64,000 nucleotides of DNA from Burkholderia sp. Bp8963 (GTDB taxonomy: Bacteria > Pseudomonadota > Gammaproteobacteria > Burkholderiales > Burkholderiaceae), in assembly GCF_003854275.1 (NCBI RefSeq), contig NZ_QTQP01000002.1, positions 124,001-188,000 of the forward strand, given 5' to 3'. Shown one piece after another: positions 9,970 to 18,302 of the stretch (positions are counted from its first letter, which is position 1; each line of letters begins with the position of its first letter). The notes under the pieces are model-generated. The model did no database searches, was not told where the DNA came from, and worked only from the letters and a program-made list of their open reading frames with translations. The position numbers were made by a program, and so were the translations under genes.

Positions 9970-11724
9970 TCAGTCAAGTCGCAGCTTCGACTCGGCATAG
10001 GCATACAGTGGACGCCACAGCACGCGGTTGAACAGGGTCACGAACAGGGACATCACGGTGATGCCCAAAATGATCTTCGGGAAATCGCCGGCGGCCGTCG
10101 TCTGCGCGATATACGCGCCGAGGCCGTGCGCCTCGATCTTGGTGCTGCCCCACTGCACCGCTTCCGACACGATGCTCGCGTTCCACGCGCCGCCCGACGC
10201 GGTGATCGCGCCCGTCACGTAATACGGGAAGATGCCCGGCAGGATCGCCTGGCGCCACCACTGCCAGCCGCGGATGCGGAAGTTCGTCGCCGCCTCGCGG
10301 TAGTCGTTCGGATAGGAGGTCGCGCCGGCAATCACGTTGAACAGGATATACCACTGCGTGCCGAGCACGATCAGCGGCGACAGCCAGATATCGGCGTTCA
10401 GGTGGAAGTGTGCGATCACGATCACGAACGCCGGAAACAGCAGGTTCGCCGGGAACGCGGCCAGGAACTGCGCGAGCGGCTGCATCTTTTCGGCGAGCGC
10501 CGGGCGCAGCCCGATCCACACGCCGATCGGCACCCAGATCACCGACGCGATCGCGATCAGCAGTATCACGCGCAGCAGCGTGATGAGCCCCAGCGTGAAG
10601 ACGTGGCCGACGTCGGCCATCGTCACGCCGGTCGCCACGAAGCTGACGACGCGCCAGACCACGAACGCCGTGCCGAGCAGCACGAGGATCGCCCACACGA
10701 TGTCGACGGCGAGCGACGCCTTCTTCTCGGCGCGCGGCAGCGTGAAGCGCACGGCGCCGGACAGCGGCAGCCGGAACGGAATGCGCGCGGCCTTCGCGAA
10801 GAACCAGCCGGCCGGCACGAGCAGCTTGTGAATCAGCCGCGTGCGGCGCACGAGGTCGAGCAGCCACGACTCGGGCGCGTTGCCGGAACTCGTGGTTTCC
10901 ATCCGGAACTTGTCGGCCCACGCGACGAGCGGGCGGAACAGCAGCTGGTCATACGCGAGGATCACGACCGTCATCGCCAGGATCACCCAGCCGATCGCGC
11001 CGAGGTTCTTGTCGCCGATCGCCTGCGCGAGATACGCGCCGATGCCCGGCAGCGTGATCGTGTGGTTGCCGACCGTGATCGCCTCCGATGCGACGACGAA
11101 GAACCAGCCGCCCGACATCGACATCATCATGTTCCAGATCAGGCCCGGCATCGAGAACGGCACTTCGAGCTTCCAGAAGCGCTGCCACCCGGTCAGATGA
11201 AAGCCGCGCGACACTTCGTCGAGATCGCGCGGCACCGTGCGCAGCGACTGGTAGAAGCTGAACGTCATGTTCCACGCCTGGCTCGTGAAGATCGCGAAGA
11301 TCGCGGCGAGTTCGGCGCCTAGCACGCGGCTCGGGAACAGCGCGAGGAAGAACGTGACCGTAAACGAGATGTAGCCGAGCACCGGCACCGACTGCAGGAT
11401 GTCAAGGATCGGCACGAGCACCATGCCGGCCCGGCGGCTCTTCGCGGCGAGCGTGCCGTACACGAGCGTGAACGCGAGCGACGCGACCATCGCGGCGAGC
11501 ATCCGCAGCGTCGTGCGCAGTGCGTATTCGGGCAGGTTCGACGGGTCGAGCGAAATCTTCTGCGTATTGAGGGTCGCGATCGGCGCCATCGTTTCGTGGA
11601 AACCGACGACCGCCATCGCGATCAGGCAGATGATCAGCGGAAAGGCAATGAAATCCCACCGGTTCGGCAGGACGCGCCATGCGGACGCATTGGCGATCCG
11701 GTTCGGATCGAATCCGATATCCAT
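9970..11724 (-). CDS. ABC transporter permease, two fused BPD_transp_1 units
   Basis: 584-aa inner-membrane protein made of two tandem permease domains in one chain. Each half has its own EAA-type coupling loop: DEVSRGFHLTGWQRFWKLEV in the first half and REAATNFRIRGWQWWRQAIL in the second. A duplicated permease means one polypeptide supplies both membrane halves that normally come from a homodimer. ATG 11724 (MDIGFDPNRIANAS) has GGGGAGAG upstream; the open frame extends further but without signal or similarity. Same operon as the ATPase ending at 8607. Confidence 0.88.
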   Translation of the reverse strand: MDIGFDPNRIANASAWRVLPNRWDFIAFPLIICLIAMAVVGFHETMAPIATLNTQKISLDPSNLPEYALRTTLRMLAAMVASLAFTLVYGTLAAKSRRAGMVLVPILDILQSVPVLGYISFTVTFFLALFPSRVLGAELAAIFAIFTSQAWNMTFSFYQSLRTVPRDLDEVSRGFHLTGWQRFWKLEVPFSMPGLIWNMMMSMSGGWFFVVASEAITVGNHTITLPGIGAYLAQAIGDKNLGAIGWVILAMTVVILAYDQLLFRPLVAWADKFRMETTSSGNAPESWLLDLVRRTRLIHKLLVPAGWFFAKAARIPFRLPLSGAVRFTLPRAEKKASLAVDIVWAILVLLGTAFVVWRVVSFVATGVTMADVGHVFTLGLITLLRVILLIAIASVIWVPIGVWIGLRPALAEKMQPLAQFLAAFPANLLFPAFVIVIAHFHLNADIWLSPLIVLGTQWYILFNVIAGATSYPNDYREAATNFRIRGWQWWRQAILPGIFPYYVTGAITASGGAWNASIVSEAVQWGSTKIEAHGLGAYIAQTTAAGDFPKIILGITVMSLFVTLFNRVLWRPLYAYAESKLRLD

Positions 11725-12226
11725 CAGGCGCTCTCCCCGGTAAGGCCAATCGAATCGAAGTAATTGACCGGCAGACGATGTTGAATCATGGCAAAGCGCA
11801 CGGGCGCGGTAATTCGTGTTGACACGCGATGTAAGGCGGACGCAATGCGCGACGCGTGCTGACAGCGCCACCGCGCGCGGATCCCGGCCGAGTCGTCCCG
11901 CGAACGGCACGACACTACTACAACCTCTATTTCAGGCACAACCTTCCGGGGCGAAACGGTGGATCCCGGCCACAACCGCGGACGAATCGGGCCCGGAACG
12001 GGCGGGCGGCGGACAGATCGGCGCAGCGGGCGGGTTCACGATCGAGCCGGCCCGCAGTCTCCCGGCCGACGCGCTGGCCCGAATTATGCCGTGATCCGGC
12101 CCGATCGTGAACCCGCTCGCGGCGCGCGGCACGAAACCGTGTGCGGCGTCAGCAGCGGGACACGGTGAAGCAGGTATGATCAGGGCTAGCCCCTACGGGG
12201 ATCGTTCGACGAGCGGGAGGAAGGGA
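11725..12226. other. Gene-free intergenic region with a long inverted repeat
   Basis: About 500 bp between divergently transcribed genes, with no convincing coding frame. It holds the promoter region of the permease/ATPase operon on the minus strand and that of the 88-aa protein on the plus strand, plus the perfect 15-bp inverted repeat listed separately. Confidence 0.6.
12030..12116. repeat. Perfect 15-bp inverted repeat with 57-nt spacer
   Basis: Left arm 12030-12044 (GCGGGTTCACGATCG), right arm 12102-12116 (its exact reverse complement). The spacer is itself GC-rich with smaller complementary blocks (GCCGGCCCG/GGGCC), so a transcript could form one long hairpin. No T-run follows, so a simple terminator is unlikely. 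Confidence 0.75.
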
Positions 12227-12493
12227 ATGGCAGGAAACTTGGTGATCGTCTGCCGCGATCAGGATGCCGATGCGTTCTACGAGCTGATGCAGGAATACGG
12301 TTCGTTCCAGACGCGGCTGTCGTCGACGTCGTGGTACCTCAACATGAACATCGTGCCGGAAACGCTGCAGGAAGAGATCCTCGAGCGTCTCGGCCGGTAC
12401 ACGACCGTCTACATCTTCGAGGCCACGAGCGTGACCTACAACACGATCGACAGCAACGCAGCCGAGACGCTCGGCTCGCTGTTCGGCGAATGA
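12227..12493 (+). CDS. Conserved hypothetical protein, 88 aa
   Basis: Small soluble protein beginning MAGNLVIVCRDQDADAFYEL and ending AETLGSLFGE. Start ATG 12227 follows GGGAGGAAGGGA, a strong ribosome-binding site. The alternating beta/alpha pattern (NLVIVCRD, STSWYLNMNIV, TTVYIFEATSVTY) suggests a ferredoxin-like or small alpha/beta fold. No signal peptide. I do not recognise a named family. The next gene (histidine kinase) converges on it. Confidence 0.65.
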   Translation: MAGNLVIVCRDQDADAFYELMQEYGSFQTRLSSTSWYLNMNIVPETLQEEILERLGRYTTVYIFEATSVTYNTIDSNAAETLGSLFGE

Positions 12494-12539
12494 CGCGGCG
12501 TGGCGCCCCGCGCGGCCGCGCGGGCGCCATGCATGCCGC

Positions 12540-13853
12540 TCACGCGGCCTGCGCGTGCGTCTCGTCCTTCGGCACCACGTCGAACGGGAACGTCATCGCG
12601 ACGCGCAGCCCCCCCTGGGGCCGGTTGCCGATCTCGCACGTCCCGCCCAGCCGCAGCACCAGCCGCTCGACGATCGCGAGCCCGAGGCCGCTGTGCCCGT
12701 TACCGCCGCGCGCAGGGTCGAGCCGGACGAACGGCCGCGTCGCGGCCGCGAGATCGCGCGGCGCGATGCCGCCGCCGTGGTCGCTGACCGCCAGCACATA
12801 GCCGGTCGCGGTGCGCGTGGTTTCGACGACCACGGGCGGCGCACCGTATGCGTGCGCGTTGTCGAGCAGGTTCGACAGGATCCGGTCGAGCGTCGCGGTC
12901 GGCAGCAGGAAGCCCGGATCCGCTGCGAGCCGGGTCTCGACGGTCGGCGCGTTCGGCGCCACCGCGCGATACGTGCGCGCGATCCGCTCGCAGGCCTGGT
13001 CGACCGGCACCGGGTCGCTGCGGTCGTGGCCGCCGTGCGCGAATACGAGGAACTGGTCGACGATGTGCGACATCGAATCGACGTCGCGCACGACGCCGTC
13101 ACGCAGCCGCGCATCGTCCATCATCTCGGCTCGCAGGCGCATCCTTGCCAGCGGCGTACGCAGGTCGTGCGCGACGCCAGCCAGCATCACCGCGCGGTCG
13201 TTTTCGGCGCGCGACACCTGCTCCACCATCTGGTTGAAACCGTGCGTGAGCTGGCGCAGCTCGCGCGGCCCGTGCTCGCGCAGCGGCGGCACCGGCTGGC
13301 CGCGGCCGAAGCGCGCGACCGCGCGCGCAAGCGAACGCAGCGGCTGCTGCAGCTGCCAGGCCGCGAACAGCGCGGCGATCACGCCGGCCGAGAAAATCGT
13401 GCCCAGCCACAGCAGCATCCGGTCCAGCGAGCGCGGCGGCCGCAGCGGCTGCACGGGGATGACGATCCAGTTCGCGTCGGTCGGCTCCTTGACCCACAGC
13501 ACCGGCGGATGGCCCGGCGCGCCGACCACGACGCGCGTGCCGGCCGGCATCCGGTCGCTCACGTCGTCGCGGAAACGCTTCAGGGACGGCGGCAGATTGC
13601 CGTCCTGGTGCGGGACATCGGGGCTGTCCGGCGGGACGAGCCGCACGCGCGACGGCAGCGGCTGGTCCGGCGTGCGGGCGACGTGCTGACGCACCGCATC
13701 GACGAGAAACGCGGCTTCCTCGACCGCGTAGCGCGTCTGCATGTGGTTGCGCTCGAGCCGAATCGCGAAATACCACGCGAAGTGCGACAGCAGCAGAACG
13801 CCGATGACGAGCAGCGACAGCCGGCCGAACAGCGAATCAATGGGTTTGCGCAT
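12540..13853 (-). CDS. Sensor histidine kinase, EnvZ/OmpR-partner type
   Basis: 437-aa membrane kinase. TM1 at residues ~13-31, a periplasmic sensor loop of ~110 residues, TM2 around residues 147-167, a HAMP segment (QQPLRSLARAVARFGRG), H-box VAHDLRTPLARMR with the phosphorylated His, N-box LSNLLDNAHAYG, G boxes DHGGGIAPRDL and GHSGLGLAIV. Overlaps the upstream response-regulator gene by 17 bases, so the two are translated together and form one signalling pair. The divergent LTXXQ gene points to envelope stress as the likely input, by analogy with CpxA. Confidence 0.9.
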   Translation of the reverse strand: MRKPIDSLFGRLSLLVIGVLLLSHFAWYFAIRLERNHMQTRYAVEEAAFLVDAVRQHVARTPDQPLPSRVRLVPPDSPDVPHQDGNLPPSLKRFRDDVSDRMPAGTRVVVGAPGHPPVLWVKEPTDANWIVIPVQPLRPPRSLDRMLLWLGTIFSAGVIAALFAAWQLQQPLRSLARAVARFGRGQPVPPLREHGPRELRQLTHGFNQMVEQVSRAENDRAVMLAGVAHDLRTPLARMRLRAEMMDDARLRDGVVRDVDSMSHIVDQFLVFAHGGHDRSDPVPVDQACERIARTYRAVAPNAPTVETRLAADPGFLLPTATLDRILSNLLDNAHAYGAPPVVVETTRTATGYVLAVSDHGGGIAPRDLAAATRPFVRLDPARGGNGHSGLGLAIVERLVLRLGGTCEIGNRPQGGLRVAMTFPFDVVPKDETHAQAA

Positions 13854-14562
13854 GGGCCTCGCCGTCGGGCACGAACACGTAGCCGCGCCCGCGAACCGTC
13901 TGAATGAAGCGCGGCGTCGACGGATCCGTTTCCAGGATGCGGCGCAGGCGCCACACCTGCACGTCGATGCCGCGGTCGGTGCCGTCGTATTCGGGCCCGT
14001 GCAGCAGCTCGAGCAGCCGCTCGCGCGTCAGCGTGCGCAGCGCGTGGTTGACGAAGATCTTCAGGAGCGCGAACTCGCTGCTCGACAGCGTCGCCGGCTT
14101 GCCGTCGACCGACAGCGTGCGCCCCTGGAAGTCGAGCACGAAGCGGCCGAATGCGTACGGCTCGCGCTGCTCGGGCGCCGCGGCCGATGGCGTCGCGCGA
14201 CGGCGGCGCAGCACCGCCTGCACGCGCGCGAGCAGCTCGCGCGGGTTGAACGGCTTGCCGAGGTAGTCGTCCGCGCCGAGCTCGAGCCCGACGATGCGGT
14301 CGACGTCGTCGGCACGCGCGGTGAGCATGATCACCGGGATGTCGTCGCCGGCCGCGCGCAGCTGGCGCAGCGCGGTGAGGCCGTCCACGCCCGGCATCAT
14401 CAGGTCCAGCACGATCAGGTCGGGACGCTCGCGCTCGAGGCGCTTCTCGAGCGTCGCAGCATCGTGCAGTACGGATACCTCCATCCCCTGGCGCACGAGG
14501 TAGTCGCGCAGCAGGTCGCGGAGTTCTTGGTCGTCGTCGACGATGAGGATCTGGGTAGTCAT
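13837..14562 (-). CDS. OmpR-family response regulator
   Basis: 241-aa DNA-binding regulator. Receiver domain with acidic DDD near residues 9-11, phosphoacceptor Asp in IVLDLMMPG (~55), Thr in MLTARADD and Lys in LGKPFNPREL. The C-terminal winged helix (FVLDFQGRTLSVDGK; TRERLLELLHG; DVQVWRLRRILE; IQTVRGRGYVF) is OmpR-type. ATG 14562 begins the standard MTTQILIVDDDQ N-terminus. Partner kinase lies immediately downstream. Two GTnAn-type direct repeats with 5-nt spacers lie upstream and are plausible binding sites. Confidence 0.92.
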   Translation of the reverse strand: MTTQILIVDDDQELRDLLRDYLVRQGMEVSVLHDAATLEKRLERERPDLIVLDLMMPGVDGLTALRQLRAAGDDIPVIMLTARADDVDRIVGLELGADDYLGKPFNPRELLARVQAVLRRRRATPSAAAPEQREPYAFGRFVLDFQGRTLSVDGKPATLSSSEFALLKIFVNHALRTLTRERLLELLHGPEYDGTDRGIDVQVWRLRRILETDPSTPRFIQTVRGRGYVFVPDGEAHAQTH

Positions 14563-14619
14563 GGCTCGAAGTTTACCGCGCGAGGGCGGCCGCAAAAAAC
14601 GATACAAAGGGACGAAAGG

Positions 14620-14663
14620 GTTACTGCGGGTTACCGCGCAAGCGAACTGTAATGCACGGTAAT
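14620..14663. promoter_or_regulatory. Candidate OmpR/CpxR-type direct-repeat operators
   Basis: In the 223-bp divergent space between the response regulator and the LTXXQ gene there are two direct repeats with exactly 5 bp between half-sites: GTTAC-N5-GTTAC at 14620-14634 and GTAAT-N5-GTAAT at 14649-14663. The CpxR consensus is GTAAA-N5-GTAAA, so spacing and half-site shape fit. Inferred from sequence alone. Confidence 0.55.
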
Positions 14664-14785
14664 TCCGCCGCCGGCTCACGTAACACCGGCCGGGACTCGC
14701 GCCGCTAACCTGCGTCTTACCGGATGCGACGCCCGGCTTCCCCGCCGCCGCATCGCCGGACCATTTGGATACAGGAGTTTCTGAA

Positions 14786-15337
14786 ATGTATAAGAAGACG
14801 TCCCGAGTGGCCATTGCGGCCGCCACCGTGCTCGCTCTCGCGTTCGGCACCGCGCATGCCGCGCCCCCGGCCGACGCGCCGCCGCCGGGCGGCCCGGGCA
14901 TGCACCAGATGCACGAGCACGGCGGCGGCCCGTTCGGCGCGATCCTGCGCGTGCACGACCAGTTGAAGCTCACGGCCGCGCAGGAGCAGCAGTGGCAGAC
15001 CGCGGTCAACACGATGAAGCAGAACCGCGACGCGATGCGCAAGAGCCACGAGCAAATGCGCGAACAGTTCAAGGCGCAGCAGAACCAGCCGATCCTCGAC
15101 CTGAACGCGCTGCATGCGGCGCACCAGCAGGCCGAGCAGCAGAACGCGCAGCTGCGCGAGCAGAGCACCGCCGCGTGGCTCGCGTTCTACAACGGCCTGA
15201 ACGACCAGCAGAAGACGACGGTCAGCACCGCGATCAAGCAGCAGTTCGCGCGGATGGAGCAGCGCCACGAAAAGATGAAGGAGCGCTGGGAGCAGCACCG
15301 CCAGGCGGGCAAGGCCGCGTCGGCGCCGGCGCAGTAA
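14786..15337 (+). CDS. Periplasmic LTXXQ (Spy/CpxP-like) protein
   Basis: 183-aa exported protein. Signal peptide residues 1-25 (ending AHA), then a Pro/Gly/His-rich linker (PPPGGPGMHQMHEHGGG) and an all-helical domain with the LTXXQ motif in LKLTAAQEQQW, followed by long charged helices (MKQNRDAMRKSHEQMREQ; QQFARMEQRHEKMKERW). Spy and CpxP are cradle-shaped periplasmic chaperones or sensor modulators. The His-rich linker could bind metal. ATG 14786 follows CAGGAG. Divergent from the two-component operon, which probably controls it. Confidence 0.85.
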   Translation: MYKKTSRVAIAAATVLALAFGTAHAAPPADAPPPGGPGMHQMHEHGGGPFGAILRVHDQLKLTAAQEQQWQTAVNTMKQNRDAMRKSHEQMREQFKAQQNQPILDLNALHAAHQQAEQQNAQLREQSTAAWLAFYNGLNDQQKTTVSTAIKQQFARMEQRHEKMKERWEQHRQAGKAASAPAQ

Positions 15338-15422
15338 GCCGGCCGGCCGCCGTACGCGTCCCGTGCTGCGGCCATGCGGACGTGGGCGAGCAGCCCGCGT
15401 CCGCGCACGCGCCCTCGCCCGT

Positions 15423-15517
15423 TCAGGCGAGATCGAACAGCAGCACCTCTGCATCGCGGCCGCGCGTGAACGCGACCGATTCCACCCCGCCGCTTCGCCA
15501 CCACTTCGCCGCCGTTG
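15423..15517 (-). pseudogene. Remnant of a pirin-family C-terminus
   Basis: On the minus strand a short open stretch ends SGGVESVAFTRGRDAEVLLFDLA plus stop at 15423-15425. That ending (RDAEVLLFDLA) is the usual C-terminus of pirin/YhaK-type cupins. Upstream codons quickly lose similarity and no start exists, so only ~30 residues survive. The rest of the 15338-15880 intergenic stretch holds no gene; it contains repeated CTCGATC words (15527-15560) and, near 15731, a TAAAAT that could be a -10 for the downstream transporter. Confidence 0.5.
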
Positions 15518-15880
15518 ATCAGCCCCGCTCGATCAGACCCTCTCGATCCGACCCGCTCGATCGGCAGCAGATACCGGATCGTTGCACCCATGAACCCAAT
15601 TCCCGCCGATTTCGTTACAACCGAAGCGATTGCCGCAACGGCCAGAACGATCCCGGCCGGTTGCCGTCGTCCGGCACCAACGGATGTGCGGACAAGCGCG
15701 CCAATGCACTTTCCGGGGATCGCGTTCGGGTAAAATACCGCGCTTTTGGCGCCCGCCTATCCGGCGGTTGCCGCCGCCCGGACGCCGAACGACGAATTTT
15801 GGCTATCTAGAATACGGCGTGGCGCCCGGCCCTCGAGGCCGCGCGTGCCGCCCCGGCAAGTCAGAAACAAAAGGATGGAA

Positions 15881-16657
15881 ATGAAGAAGGCCGCCCTGTG
15901 CGCCGCCCTCGCCCTCGTGGCGGGCAGCGCCTTCGCGAAGGAGTGGAAGACCGTGCGGATCGGCGTCGACGCCAGCTACCCGCCGTTCGAGTCGACCGCG
16001 CCGAGCGGCGAGATCGTCGGTTTCGACGTCGATCTCACCAAGGAAATCTGCAAGCGAATCGACGCCAAATGCGTGTGGGTGGCGCAGGACCTCGACGGGA
16101 TCATCCCGGCGCTGAAAGCGAAGAAATACGACGTGATCGTGTCGTCACTGACCGTGACGGACAAGCGCCGCGAACAGATCGACTTCTCCGACAAGGTATA
16201 CGACGCACCGGCGCGGATGATCGCGAAGACCGGCTCGCCGCTCGTGCCGACCGTCGCGTCGCTGAAGGGCAAGCACGTCGGCGTCGAGCAGGGTTCGACG
16301 CAGGAAACCTACGCGAAGGCGTACTGGGAGCCGCAGGGCGTGACGATCATTCCGTACCAGAACCAGGACCAGGTCTACGCCGATCTCGGCTCGGGCCGCC
16401 TCGACGCGGCGCTGCAGGACGAGTTGCAGGCCGACTATGGCTTCCTGCGCACGCCGCGCGGCAAGGGCTTCGCGTTTGCGGGGCCGGAAGTGAAGGATCC
16501 GAAGACGATCGGCGACGGCACCGCGATCGGCCTGCGCAAGGAGGATACCGACCTGAAGCTCAAGATCAACAAGGCACTGGCCGACATGCACAAGGACGGC
16601 ACGTACGACCGGCTGTCGCACAAGTATTTCGCGTTCAGCGTCTACTCGGCCCGCTGA
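15881..16657 (+). CDS. hisJ: Periplasmic basic amino-acid-binding protein (HisJ/ArgT family)
   Basis: 258-aa solute-binding protein of a polar amino-acid ABC importer. Signal peptide MKKAALCAALALVAGSAFA, then the SBP_bac_3 fold: VRIGVDASYPPFES, the family signature GFDVDLTKEICKRI (~50-63), SSLTVTDKRREQIDFSDKVY, VGVEQGSTQETY and a C-terminal helix. Lys/Arg/Orn/His is the usual ligand set for this subgroup with these permease and ATPase partners; exact ligand is inferred. ATG 15881 is preferred to the ATG six bases earlier because AAAGGA is then properly spaced. First gene of hisJQMP. Confidence 0.88.
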   Translation: MKKAALCAALALVAGSAFAKEWKTVRIGVDASYPPFESTAPSGEIVGFDVDLTKEICKRIDAKCVWVAQDLDGIIPALKAKKYDVIVSSLTVTDKRREQIDFSDKVYDAPARMIAKTGSPLVPTVASLKGKHVGVEQGSTQETYAKAYWEPQGVTIIPYQNQDQVYADLGSGRLDAALQDELQADYGFLRTPRGKGFAFAGPEVKDPKTIGDGTAIGLRKEDTDLKLKINKALADMHKDGTYDRLSHKYFAFSVYSAR

Positions 16658-16884
16658 GATCCGGATGCGGGGCTCGCCTCGCGTCCGTGCAGCAAACGCA
16701 GTCAAACCAGCAGTCAAACCACGCGCCGCCCGCACCCTCGCCCGCCGCCCCCGCGGCAGGCGGGCCCGGCGCCCCCCGCCGGGGCGGACGGTCATGATAC
16801 GCACGGGGCGTTCCGCGCAGCATGCGGGATGCGTCTTTCTCGGCGCACCCGGTGCGCCGTCAGGGACCACACCAGGGACCACAT
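16658..16884 (+). promoter_or_regulatory. hisJ-hisQ intercistronic region: tandem repeat and stem-loops
   Basis: Contains a perfect 12-bp tandem repeat (GCAGTCAAACCA at 16698-16709 and 16710-16721), then two GC-rich stem-loops: GCCCGCC/GGCGGGC (16740-16765) and CCCGGC/GCCGGG (16765-16783). Such hairpins between a binding-protein gene and its permease genes usually stabilise the upstream message or lower readthrough, giving excess binding protein. Role inferred. Confidence 0.55.
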
Positions 16885-17574
16885 ATGTTTCTTCAAGGCT
16901 ACGGCCCGCTGATCTTCGCCGGCACCTGGCAAACCGTCAAACTGGCGGTGCTCTCGCTCGCGCTGTCGTTCCTGCTCGGCCTCCTCGGCGCGGCTGCGAA
17001 GCTGTCCCGCAACCGCTTCACGAGCGGTGTCGGCACCGTCTACACGACGCTGATACGTGGCGTGCCGGACCTCGTGCTGATGCTGCTGCTGTTCTACAGC
17101 CTGCAGATCTGGCTGAACCAGCTCACCGACCTCGCGGGCTGGGACCAGATCGACATCGATCCGTTCCTCGCCGGCGTGCTCGTGCTCGGCTTCATCTACG
17201 GTGCGTACTTCACCGAGACGTTCCGCGGCGCGTTCCTGTCGGTGCCGCGCGGCCAGCTCGAGGCCGGCAGCGCGTACGGGATGACGAACTGGCAGGTGTT
17301 CACGCGCGTCATGTTCCCGCAGATGATGCGCTTTGCACTGCCGGGCATCGGCAACAACTGGCAGGTGCTCGTGAAGTCCACCGCGCTCGTGTCGATCATC
17401 GGCCTCGCCGACGTCGTGAAGGCGTCGCAGGACGCCGGCAAGGGCACGCTGCGGTTCTTCTTCTTCACGCTGATCGCGGGGGCGATCTACCTGGCCATCA
17501 CGACGATTTCGAACTTCGTGCTGATGTGGCTTGAAAAGCGCTATTCGACCGGCGTCCGCAAGGCAGACCTATGA
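16885..17574 (+). CDS. hisQ: Amino-acid ABC transporter permease HisQ-like
   Basis: 229-aa inner-membrane protein with about five helices, same length as HisQ. N-terminal TWQTVKLAVLSLALSFLLG, the RGVPDLVLMLLLFY segment typical of His/Glu/Gln-type permeases, and the EAA loop GQLEAGSAYGMTNWQVFTRVMFPQ that contacts the ATPase. Forms a heterodimer with HisM. ATG 16885 follows AGGGACC; the open frame begins earlier but those residues are not membrane-like. Its stop overlaps the hisM start by 4 bases. Confidence 0.9.
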   Translation: MFLQGYGPLIFAGTWQTVKLAVLSLALSFLLGLLGAAAKLSRNRFTSGVGTVYTTLIRGVPDLVLMLLLFYSLQIWLNQLTDLAGWDQIDIDPFLAGVLVLGFIYGAYFTETFRGAFLSVPRGQLEAGSAYGMTNWQVFTRVMFPQMMRFALPGIGNNWQVLVKSTALVSIIGLADVVKASQDAGKGTLRFFFFTLIAGAIYLAITTISNFVLMWLEKRYSTGVRKADL

Positions 17575-18284
17575 TCGACCTCATCCAAGAATACTGGCGC
17601 AACTATCTCTTCACCGACGGCTACCGGACCACCGGGGTCGCGATCACGCTGTGGCTGCTCGTCGTGTCGATCGGGCTCGGCTTCTGCCTGTCGGTGCCGC
17701 TCGCGGTCGCGCGCGTGTCGAAGAAGAAGTGGCTGTCGAGCGCAGTATGGCTCTACACGTACGTGTTCCGCGGCACGCCGCTCTACGTGCAGCTGCTGCT
17801 CTGCTACACGGGCCTCTACAGCCTGCAGGCCGTGCGCGGCACGCCGATGCTCGACGCGTTCTTCCGTGAAGGGATGAACTGCACGCTGCTCGCGTTCACG
17901 CTGAACACCTGCGCGTACACGACCGAGATCTTCGCGGGCGCGATCAAGGCGACCGCCTATGGCGAGATCGAGGCCGCGCGCGCGTACGGGATGTCGACGT
18001 TCACGATGTACCGCCGCGTGATCCTGCCGTCGGCGCTGCGTCGCGCGCTGCCGCTGTACAGCAACGAAGTGATCCTGATGCTGCACGCGACGACGGTCGC
18101 GTTCACCGCGACCGTGCCGGACATCCTGAAGATCGCCCGCGACGTCAACTCGGCGACCTATATGTCGTTCCACGCGTTCGGCATCGCCGCGCTACTCTAT
18201 CTCGTGATCTCGTTCACGCTCGTGTGGCTGTTCCGCCAGGCCGAGCGCCGCTGGCTCGCGTATCTGCGCCCGCAGGGCAAGTAA
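17571..18284 (+). CDS. hisM: Amino-acid ABC transporter permease HisM-like
   Basis: 237-aa inner-membrane protein: GVAITLWLLVVSIGLGFCLSV (TM1), TYVFRGTPLYVQLLLCYTGLY, EIFAGAIKATAYGEIEAARAYGMS containing the EAA loop, and LPSALRRALPLYSNEVILML. HisM-type features are the RGTPLYVQ motif and the longer loop before the EAA. Translationally coupled to hisQ (ATGA) and 18 bp before hisP. Confidence 0.9.
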   Translation: MIDLIQEYWRNYLFTDGYRTTGVAITLWLLVVSIGLGFCLSVPLAVARVSKKKWLSSAVWLYTYVFRGTPLYVQLLLCYTGLYSLQAVRGTPMLDAFFREGMNCTLLAFTLNTCAYTTEIFAGAIKATAYGEIEAARAYGMSTFTMYRRVILPSALRRALPLYSNEVILMLHATTVAFTATVPDILKIARDVNSATYMSFHAFGIAALLYLVISFTLVWLFRQAERRWLAYLRPQGK

Positions 18285-18302
18285 GTTTCCGCAGGATTAT
18301 TG

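Noticed and set aside
8769..11322. Plus-strand frames opposite the ABC transporter genes
   Set aside because: Shadow frames of strongly biased GC codons on the other strand; His/Arg-rich with no start signals.
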